From CAZWRV01 sp964636325 (GTDB lineage: Bacteria > Verrucomicrobiota > Lentisphaeria > Victivallales > GWF2-50-93): 47,489 nucleotides of DNA. The translations under genes and the position numbers were made by a program. Under the pieces are notes generated by a model. The model was not told where the DNA came from and ran no database searches. It saw only the letters and a list, made by a program, of their open reading frames with translations. The DNA is taken from NCBI GenBank assembly GCA_964636325.1, contig CAZWRV010000044.1, forward strand, positions 1 through 47,489, in the 5' to 3' direction. Numbering within the stretch: position 1 is the first letter of the stretch; the number at the start of each line of letters is the position of its first letter. Below, piece after piece: positions 40,992 to 47,489 of the stretch.

Positions 40992-43900
40992 TTACCCGGC
41001 ATTCTTGCGGGGGAACAGCGCCATGGCAAGCATGCTTGCGAGCATGAGAATGCCGGTGAGGACGGCGGCCGCGGTCAGCCCGGATATTTGGCGCCAGTCG
41101 AACTTACGGACCGCCTTGAAGGAGACCTCCATCGGTGCGAGCGGTGTGACCTGCAGGTCGCGCCGGAACGTGATTTTAGTCCCCCCCTCAGGGATTGACG
41201 GGTTCAGGGGATGCGGCGAGACGGCCGCGGCCTGCTGCTGGAGCAGTATCTTGTCGGATATCATCTGCAGCGTCCTTGTCTCGGAGCTTCCGAGCTGCTG
41301 CTTCAATGTGTTGATGTCCTTGACCTGGAGCGCCTGCTGCGGCATGGCCTGCTGCTCCGCCTGGGGCATGGGCTGGTTGTCGGATGCGCCTTCGAAGCCC
41401 TTCCCCTTCTTCTGCTGGGCCCTCCTGTTGCCAAACGCCACAAGGGACTGGTCGCGCTGCACCTGCAGCCACTGCCCTTGGATGTCGCTGTTCAGCTCCT
41501 TGTCGTTCTGAGCGAAGTTCGCGGCGTTCTGATACGCCTCGTACGCCTCGTTGATCTTGCCGGCCTGCACAAGCTTGTTCGCGGCGGAGACGTAGCCCTT
41601 CGCCTTCGCCAGCGACTGGTCCTTCTCCATCCGGTTCTTCTCGTCATACTGGGCGATGTCGGAGCTTATGAAGGTGAGGAAGGACCTGTCGACCCAGTCC
41701 AGCGTCCCCTTGAAGTCCTTGTATTCCATTCCGGGGGGTAGGATGAGGTTCCATACGAGGTTCCTGACTGGCAGGCTGATGGAAAGCCCCTTGTATGTCT
41801 GCTTCAGGACGGACCAGCCCTTGTCGGCCTGGATTGAATAGGTCAGTTCGAGCTTCTGGTCGCGGCCGCCGCCGGATATAGACTGCTTGAGCGGGACGAG
41901 CAGCTCGCTGCCCTCCCTGGCGGCGTCGACCGGCTGGCCGTCGATCATCACCGACCACACGGTGCCGCCCTCCGGCAGGCTGATCCTGACGAAGTTCTCG
42001 TTGCCGTTGTTGAGCGTTATCTCCGCCTTGGTTATGACGCGGCCCTCGGGCGAGACATATGAGTTTACTTCGACTGCGCCTATCTGCGCCTTGAGCATCT
42101 CGGCGGTCTTGTGGCGTATAACGTCCAGCGTCACGGCATAGTCGGAGCCGACGGTGTGGAAGCAGACGACGGCCTTCGAGAGGCGCTCGTATTCGACCTT
42201 GAACGTCGTCGGTATCTTGCGGGGGTCGAACTCGGTTATCTCGCCCTTTCCGGAGGCGAACTTCACCTGCAGCGTGTCGTCGGAGAGCACCGCGAGGTAG
42301 CCCTTCTGCAGCTCGGTCCCCTCGGTGACCGCGGGCAGGACCGTCACCTTCTCCTCCTTGGCGAAGGACTGCCTGAAGCGGCACTGCAGCGCGTATCTCG
42401 CGGAAATCTTCTGGTTGAGCTCGACCTCCCAGACGCCTTCCTTGTTCTTCTGGTATCCTGCGATGTTGTCGCCGAGGAACTCCGGCGTCTCCGCGTTTTC
42501 GGGAAGCCTGATCCTGAATATTTTTATCCCCGCGTTCTCGACGGCGTAGTGCAGATATGCGTCGGTCTCTATGATGCCCTCCGATATCTTCGTCACCTGC
42601 AGCATCTCGGCCTGTATCCATGGGGAGATGGTGTCGAAGGCCACCTTCAGCTCCCAGTCGGGCCGGACAATTGAGAAGCTCTGGGAGAGGCGGTTCTGCG
42701 CGCCCGCGAAGCCTTCGGCCTTCACTTCAAGCCCCTTGCGCTCGATTACGTCCATCCTGATCCCGTGCTCGACGAGGATGTTCAGCTCGCCCTTCAGCCG
42801 CTGGGCGTTCCTGACCGCGAGCCTGGGAATGGTCTGCTGCCCCTCGCGCTTCTTGTCCATCGCGATGAGCTCGAGATGTATCTGCGTCTGGCCGAGCATC
42901 CTGCGTTCGAAATGGACGGCGATCCGGTGCGGGCCCTGCTCCGTTATCTCGTCCCAGTGCTGGATGCCCTCGCCGAACACTTTTTCGATGTCGAACGACT
43001 CGGGGATCTCGACCGTGACCGAGAAGATGCCGCACTTTGCGATCTCGACGTCCAGGTCGGAGACCATCAGCGTCTTCTCCTCCTCGTAGGAGATGCGCGT
43101 GTTCTCGAAGACCCTTATCTCGGGCTCGACCGGCAGCGCCTTCACCTCTACGCTCGCCGGCGAACTCTGGTAGCGGAACGACTTCTTCAGATTCAGGCGC
43201 ATGTCCTCCGGCATCGCGAACTTCGCGGCGAAGTCCGCGGTGTTGATGACATCCATGCCCTCCATCTTGTCCGCCTGTATCTGCACGGACGGATCTACGC
43301 CCAGCCCCAGGGTCCCGTGCTCGCGCCCGGCGTCCCGCACCTTGAGGATTCCCAGTTTCACGTCGTATGGCAGGTTGCAGTTGGCTATCTGCGTGACGAT
43401 CCTCATACCGAAGGTTCCGTAGCGGGCCTCGGTCAGGAAGACCTCCAAAAGATGCTTGTCCTGGTCGTAGCGCCAGGCCCCGAGGTTGGCGGCCTCGACC
43501 GCCGTCACGCGCATGTTCTCGGGTATCTCAAGGGCGAACTTCGCAGTTTCGCCCTGAGCTATCTGGAAGTTGACGTTGTTGGAGATCTCGACGAAGCCCT
43601 GCGCGAACTTCGCGAGCGAGTCGATGTTCGTGAAGAAGACGACCTTCTCCTCCTTGATCCTGCGGACCTGCGGGACGAGCCTGAAGAGCGCGCGCGTCCC
43701 GCCCTTGAACGAGGCCATCGCCGTGCACTGCTCGTTCACGATGTCGGCCTTGAAGAACACGCTGTTCTGCGACTCGACCCCCATCGTCTTGTTGTCCACG
43801 TTGATCTTCACCGTGTTCCTGAGGCATTCGGGCAGCTTCAGGTTGAAGTTGTAGCTGCCGTCGCCCTCGTCGTTCAGCGGGATGAGGAACCCGATGGCGA

Positions 43901-46900
43901 CGTCGTAATTGCCCTTCGACTTTATCTTGAGCAGGTAGTTCGCGCCGGAGCGGACCATCTCCAGGTCGGAATCCTCCGGTATCCCCTTGGTGAGGACGGC
44001 GGGCGTCTCGAGGACGGGTATTTCGCCGATCTTTTCGGCGCTGATGCTGAACTTCCCCTCGGCGACCAGGTTGACGGTCTTGTCGGTGGTCTGCGTCGTC
44101 AGAGTGTAGTCTGCGGAAATCACTTCGATCCTCTCTTCGGCCGCGCCTCCTGAGAAGGGAAGGATGAACATGACTGCCAGCGCCGCGGCCGCGGCCTTCT
44201 CGAAGCTGCGCCGCGCCGCGATGAAAGTCCTCGTCCAGACCACAGCCGTCACCAGCAGCGGAAGCAGCAGCGCGAGAATCAGCGCCGCAAGCGCGTTCAA
44301 CGTCAGCCATTGCGAAAACCCGAGCAGCAGGAACATAGCCCCCACCGAGACCGCCAACGCCCTCGCCAGGCGGACCTTGAACCAGAACGAGCCGGCCGAC
44401 ATGACGATGAAGAGAATTATCCCTGCGGCCAGGCTCAGCAGCTTCCCGGCAGTCCAGCCCCGCATGTTGATCACCTCCATCTCGAGCTGCGGGACGTCCT
44501 GCGGAACGCTGAACAGGCGCGTGAATTCACCGCATGAGACAGGCGTAGTCTGGGAGATGTCCGGCATGACCGGGATGTTCCTGCCGAGCATAGCGAGGGA
44601 GATAATGAAGGCCGCCCCGACTAGGCATATCCCGACTGTCGTAGAAAGGATCATCAGGCGTTTCCTCCCCCAGCTCCAGGCCAGAATGAGTCCTCCGAGC
44701 GTCAGCATCGCCCACGGGATCACGAGGCCCGTCTTAAAAATCTCCCCGAACCAGCCGCAAGTCCTTCTTAGGAGCCCTGGGAGACCGGCGAGCTGCGGAT
44801 TGCGCAGGGTTTCCATGTTGCCGGCGAAGCTTACGATGTCGTAGTCGTCGGGGACGCTCAGGAACCATCTGGTCTGCATGTTCTCCAGCCCCAGCGCCGG
44901 CGCCGTGAACTTCAGCTTGCGCGACGAGCCGAGCTCGCCGTATTTCTGCGCATACACCACTTCGATGCTGATCGGATCGTCCGTGTCCTGCTTCCTCGGC
45001 ACTGGGACAAGCAGCTTGCCCTCGGACGCCGAGACGCGCCTGCTTTCGCCGTCGACCTTTATGGACCACGGCTCGGAGGATTCCGGAAGCTGCATCGCCA
45101 GGAACTGGCGCGAGGAGTTCTTGATCCTGTATTCCGCGGTCGTCACCGCCTCGCCGTTCCTGTCGATCACGGTCCTGATGTCGGAGATGTCAACCGCGAT
45201 GTCCAGCAGCTTCTGCGAGGAGTAGCCGGAGATATTCATGTCGGCCCAGTGCGGCGCCTTCATGAACCTGAACGCCGCCAGCACCGGGTTCTGCAGTAGG
45301 ACGCGGTAGTCCGACGGAATTTCGCTCGACTCGATGGCCGTGACCGTGTCCGGCATCTTCGCCGGAGTGATCTTGAGGTTCCTCACGCTGCAGACCGCCA
45401 TGAATCCGGTCTCGACGTCCGCGTCCTTCGTCGAAATATCGCCGAGCCTGCACTCCGTCTCGCCGCCCGAAAGCAGCATCTCGTATGTGGCCAGCAGGTT
45501 GCAGTCGCCGAAAATCTTCTCCTTGAAGTTGACCTGCCATACCTGGCTGTCCTTCTCGTCGCCTAGCCTCTTCCAGTCCACGATGTTGCGCCCTGTGAAC
45601 TCGATGTTCTTGTATGCGGGGTTGACGACGAACGCGATCTTGTCCACCGGGGCCCCGGTGATGTGGTACGTGAACGACGAGCTTCCGTAGAGCGTCCCCT
45701 CGCCGACCGAGCAGATGTTGAATATTTCCGCGGCGATGTTCGCCTTCTCGTGCACCACGTCTACCTTGGCCGCCCAGTCCTGGCCCTTGATCCGGAACGC
45801 ATACTGCAGGCCCGGCTCCCTCAGCGGCGACGAGCCCACGTGCACCTTCCGCAGGTTCTCCTGCTCCTTCACAGTCACGAGCAGGCCCCGGACCGCGGAG
45901 AGCAGCAGGTAGCCGCGCACCGACTTCGCCTTGTCGATGAAGAAGGACGGTATCTTGATGTCCGAGGCGGCCTTGATGTTGCGTTCGAAATTGATGAACA
46001 GCTCGGTCCTGCCCATGGTATCCGGGACGAACGGCACCTTGATCCATTTTGCGCCGTCCTTCTCCATAAGCTCGTAGTCGTCGGGCACCACCTTCGGGCC
46101 TTCGACCCGGTTCACCGTCATGTCGCCGTCGTAGCGGACCATGAGCTCGCGCAGCGGGGCGTCCTTGATGTCGAGCGAGCATATCGCCCTCGCATACATG
46201 TCCTCGTCCTTGAAGTTCACCACGTAGTTGAGGTCGACCATGTAGGTGGGGATGATGTTGTCCGCGCTGGTCTCCAGGACGTAGTCCCCGCTCGAAAACC
46301 TGTATGTGAACGCGCTGCGCTTCGGGATCTCCATGATCTGCCCATGCTGGTCCTTGACGCGGGGGAAGGATGCCGTGTCGATCTGGCTCAGTCCCGCCGA
46401 CTTGTCGATAAGAAGCTTTATCGCCCCGCTCGTCCCGAACGCCAGGAAGCCGTCAAGCCGCAGGATCTTCTGCGGGGCGATCGACGGCAGGGAGAACTTG
46501 CACGGGAAGTCCTTGAGTATCTTCTCCGCCTCCACCGTCAGGCGGTATTCCTTCTCGCACTCGCGGCTCAGCGAGACTACAAGCGTCCCGGCGTTGTCCT
46601 TCTGGTCGATCTTCCAGTCCTGGATGTTTTCGCCCTTCACGTTCAGTATGTTGACGTCCTGCGGCACCTTCAGCTCGAGCGTCTTCAGCTTGCCCTGTAT
46701 CACGCTGTAGCTGAAGATGTTGTGGAGCTTGACGGAGCCGGGGTATACCGTCGCGACGATGTTGGAGTCGGCGCTGGCCACGAGTTCTGCGTCGATCTTC
46801 TCGGCGTGGCCGCGCCAGGTCGCGTGGAACTGGCCGTCGGGCGGCAGGACCGCCGTGAACGCCGATCCTCCGTCGTCCTTGATCTTCATGTCCGCCTGGA

Positions 46901-47405
46901 GCGCGCCGTCGATCTTTATTTCAAGGTCGCTGCGCTTGCTGCTTATCTCGATGGATCGCGCCGTGGCCGACGGAAACCCGAAGGAGGTCTCGCGGAGATT
47001 GCCGAGCTTCTTCACGCCGCTCACAAAGCCGAACTTCACTCCGCACTTGCCCGCGCGGACGCATTCGATGTAGTATTGCGTGCCGTCATGCCTCAGCTTG
47101 AACTCGCCCCCGCTGAAAAGACCGAAGAAGTAGCTGCCGGACAGCGGCTTAAGCTCCGTCATGGTCTCGCAGACGTCCCCGCTTATCAGGGGAAGAATCC
47201 CCGGCTCCTTGAACTCCACCTCGAATTCCGCCGTGAAGCTGATGTTGTCGTCGTCAGCAATCTCCCCCTTCAGGGCGATGGACTCGATGTCCTTGTAGGG
47301 GGAAGGGACGTCTTCAGGCCGATTCTGGGCAAAGGTCGGCAGTGAGATCCATATGAAAAACGACAGGATATAGAATCCGAGATATGCGGCGTTCTTGCGG
47401 CTCAT
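40992..47405 (-). CDS. Giant envelope protein (2137 residues) with internal duplication
   Basis: No named family recognised. It starts at the ATG at 47405 behind GGAGG, with a signal peptide or anchor (residues about 6-27). Two beta-rich ectodomains of about 820 residues follow (about 30-865 and 1088-1905). They appear to be tandem duplicates: both open with a similar strand pattern (ISFTAEFEVEFKEPGILPLI; VNLVAEGKFSISAEKIGEIP) and both close with an 'LP..N..W.L.P..Y....F.G.L' block. Between them lie five or six membrane helices (about 890-1080). After the second comes a TPR-like/coiled region (about 1920-1990), a Gln-rich linker and a final membrane helix (about 2105-2128). It probably spans or bridges the envelope; its function is unknown. 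Confidence 0.8.
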   Translation of the reverse strand: MSRKNAAYLGFYILSFFIWISLPTFAQNRPEDVPSPYKDIESIALKGEIADDDNISFTAEFEVEFKEPGILPLISGDVCETMTELKPLSGSYFFGLFSGGEFKLRHDGTQYYIECVRAGKCGVKFGFVSGVKKLGNLRETSFGFPSATARSIEISSKRSDLEIKIDGALQADMKIKDDGGSAFTAVLPPDGQFHATWRGHAEKIDAELVASADSNIVATVYPGSVKLHNIFSYSVIQGKLKTLELKVPQDVNILNVKGENIQDWKIDQKDNAGTLVVSLSRECEKEYRLTVEAEKILKDFPCKFSLPSIAPQKILRLDGFLAFGTSGAIKLLIDKSAGLSQIDTASFPRVKDQHGQIMEIPKRSAFTYRFSSGDYVLETSADNIIPTYMVDLNYVVNFKDEDMYARAICSLDIKDAPLRELMVRYDGDMTVNRVEGPKVVPDDYELMEKDGAKWIKVPFVPDTMGRTELFINFERNIKAASDIKIPSFFIDKAKSVRGYLLLSAVRGLLVTVKEQENLRKVHVGSSPLREPGLQYAFRIKGQDWAAKVDVVHEKANIAAEIFNICSVGEGTLYGSSSFTYHITGAPVDKIAFVVNPAYKNIEFTGRNIVDWKRLGDEKDSQVWQVNFKEKIFGDCNLLATYEMLLSGGETECRLGDISTKDADVETGFMAVCSVRNLKITPAKMPDTVTAIESSEIPSDYRVLLQNPVLAAFRFMKAPHWADMNISGYSSQKLLDIAVDISDIRTVIDRNGEAVTTAEYRIKNSSRQFLAMQLPESSEPWSIKVDGESRRVSASEGKLLVPVPRKQDTDDPISIEVVYAQKYGELGSSRKLKFTAPALGLENMQTRWFLSVPDDYDIVSFAGNMETLRNPQLAGLPGLLRRTCGWFGEIFKTGLVIPWAMLTLGGLILAWSWGRKRLMILSTTVGICLVGAAFIISLAMLGRNIPVMPDISQTTPVSCGEFTRLFSVPQDVPQLEMEVINMRGWTAGKLLSLAAGIILFIVMSAGSFWFKVRLARALAVSVGAMFLLLGFSQWLTLNALAALILALLLPLLVTAVVWTRTFIAARRSFEKAAAAALAVMFILPFSGGAAEERIEVISADYTLTTQTTDKTVNLVAEGKFSISAEKIGEIPVLETPAVLTKGIPEDSDLEMVRSGANYLLKIKSKGNYDVAIGFLIPLNDEGDGSYNFNLKLPECLRNTVKINVDNKTMGVESQNSVFFKADIVNEQCTAMASFKGGTRALFRLVPQVRRIKEEKVVFFTNIDSLAKFAQGFVEISNNVNFQIAQGETAKFALEIPENMRVTAVEAANLGAWRYDQDKHLLEVFLTEARYGTFGMRIVTQIANCNLPYDVKLGILKVRDAGREHGTLGLGVDPSVQIQADKMEGMDVINTADFAAKFAMPEDMRLNLKKSFRYQSSPASVEVKALPVEPEIRVFENTRISYEEEKTLMVSDLDVEIAKCGIFSVTVEIPESFDIEKVFGEGIQHWDEITEQGPHRIAVHFERRMLGQTQIHLELIAMDKKREGQQTIPRLAVRNAQRLKGELNILVEHGIRMDVIERKGLEVKAEGFAGAQNRLSQSFSIVRPDWELKVAFDTISPWIQAEMLQVTKISEGIIETDAYLHYAVENAGIKIFRIRLPENAETPEFLGDNIAGYQKNKEGVWEVELNQKISARYALQCRFRQSFAKEEKVTVLPAVTEGTELQKGYLAVLSDDTLQVKFASGKGEITEFDPRKIPTTFKVEYERLSKAVVCFHTVGSDYAVTLDVIRHKTAEMLKAQIGAVEVNSYVSPEGRVITKAEITLNNGNENFVRISLPEGGTVWSVMIDGQPVDAAREGSELLVPLKQSISGGGRDQKLELTYSIQADKGWSVLKQTYKGLSISLPVRNLVWNLILPPGMEYKDFKGTLDWVDRSFLTFISSDIAQYDEKNRMEKDQSLAKAKGYVSAANKLVQAGKINEAYEAYQNAANFAQNDKELNSDIQGQWLQVQRDQSLVAFGNRRAQQKKGKGFEGASDNQPMPQAEQQAMPQQALQVKDINTLKQQLGSSETRTLQMISDKILLQQQAAAVSPHPLNPSIPEGGTKITFRRDLQVTPLAPMEVSFKAVRKFDWRQISGLTAAAVLTGILMLASMLAMALFPRKNAG

Positions 47406-47422
47406 ACAACCTCCATATTTTT

Positions 47423-47489
47423 AAATTCCAAATTCCAAGCACCAAATTCCAAGCACCAAATTCCAAGCACCAAATTCCAAGCACCAAAT
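47423..47489. repeat. 14-bp tandem repeat (AAATTCCAAGCACC)
   Basis: A partial unit, then four exact copies of AAATTCCAAGCACC (47430-47485) and the start of a fifth at the window edge. It lies immediately upstream of the giant gene's ribosome binding site, where its promoter should be. The array may continue outside the window. Confidence 0.95.

Noticed and set aside
42765..44153. Plus-strand frame of 462 codons, and another at 45663-47345, inside the giant gene
   Set aside because: Both are mirror frames of the giant protein gene, lack ribosome binding sites and show no family features.
1..47489. CRISPR arrays, tRNA or rRNA genes
   Set aside because: No regularly spaced repeats with unique spacers, and no tRNA or rRNA-like stretches were recognised; the only tandem array has no spacers.

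Overview
The window looks like a chromosomal segment of a GC-rich bacterium from the PVC group, most like Lentisphaerota (Victivallales). This is inferred, not proven. It rests on the combination of a chlamydia/spirochaete-style V-type ATPase operon (E-DUF2764-A-B-D-I-K), RNase HIII, an FHA-kinase beside an ECF sigma factor, a giant duplicated envelope protein, an LA_2272-type surface-repeat protein, and many small interspersed repeats. No rRNA, tRNA or CRISPR array was seen.

Layout. 1-4700: a decayed, probably horizontally acquired type I restriction-modification remnant, all on the minus strand. It holds an HTH protein, an internally deleted AlbA_2 protein, an hsdM broken by an amber codon and carrying a palindromic repeat inside its reading frame, an intact AlbA_2/ATPase regulator, and a second copy of the hsdM 3' end. 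5105-8612: a secretin, then amtB-glnK behind a perfect sigma-54 promoter. 8895-13853: a phosphofructokinase, a ribokinase, umuDC and signal peptidase I. 13944-19277: a signalling/envelope cluster with an exported protein, an FHA-pseudokinase, an ECF sigma factor, its zinc-finger anti-sigma and an exported coiled-coil protein. 19431-25784: RNase HIII, then the S-adenosylmethionine (SAM) cycle genes metK-adenosine kinase-ahcY, with a BstYI-like type II restriction-modification pair lodged between the last two. 26164-26733: mntP, bracketed by two 234-bp copies of a MITE-like element. 27122-34650: the V-ATPase operon, with a parS-like site just upstream. 34813-38428: MoxR and membrane proteins, then dapB. 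38667-39730: an IS66-like remnant. 40045-47405: a surface-repeat protein and a 2137-residue envelope protein.

How genes work together. AmtB and GlnK form a nitrogen-controlled ammonium uptake unit. MetK makes SAM; AhcY splits the S-adenosylhomocysteine (SAH) left by methyltransferases, including the embedded DNA methyltransferase; adenosine kinase removes the adenosine. UmuD and UmuC form an error-prone polymerase. The V-ATPase c-ring carries side chains that suggest Na+ coupling.

The most novel signals are non-coding: (1) a hairpin with an invariant 9-nt loop (AGGGCGTAG) in three places, with compensatory stem changes; (2) several unrelated small inverted-repeat elements, some overlapping gene ends; (3) a parS-like site. 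On the protein side the best leads are the FHA-pseudokinase next to the sigma/anti-sigma pair and the internally duplicated giant protein. All similarity statements come from reading the sequence and from memory of families; no search was run.
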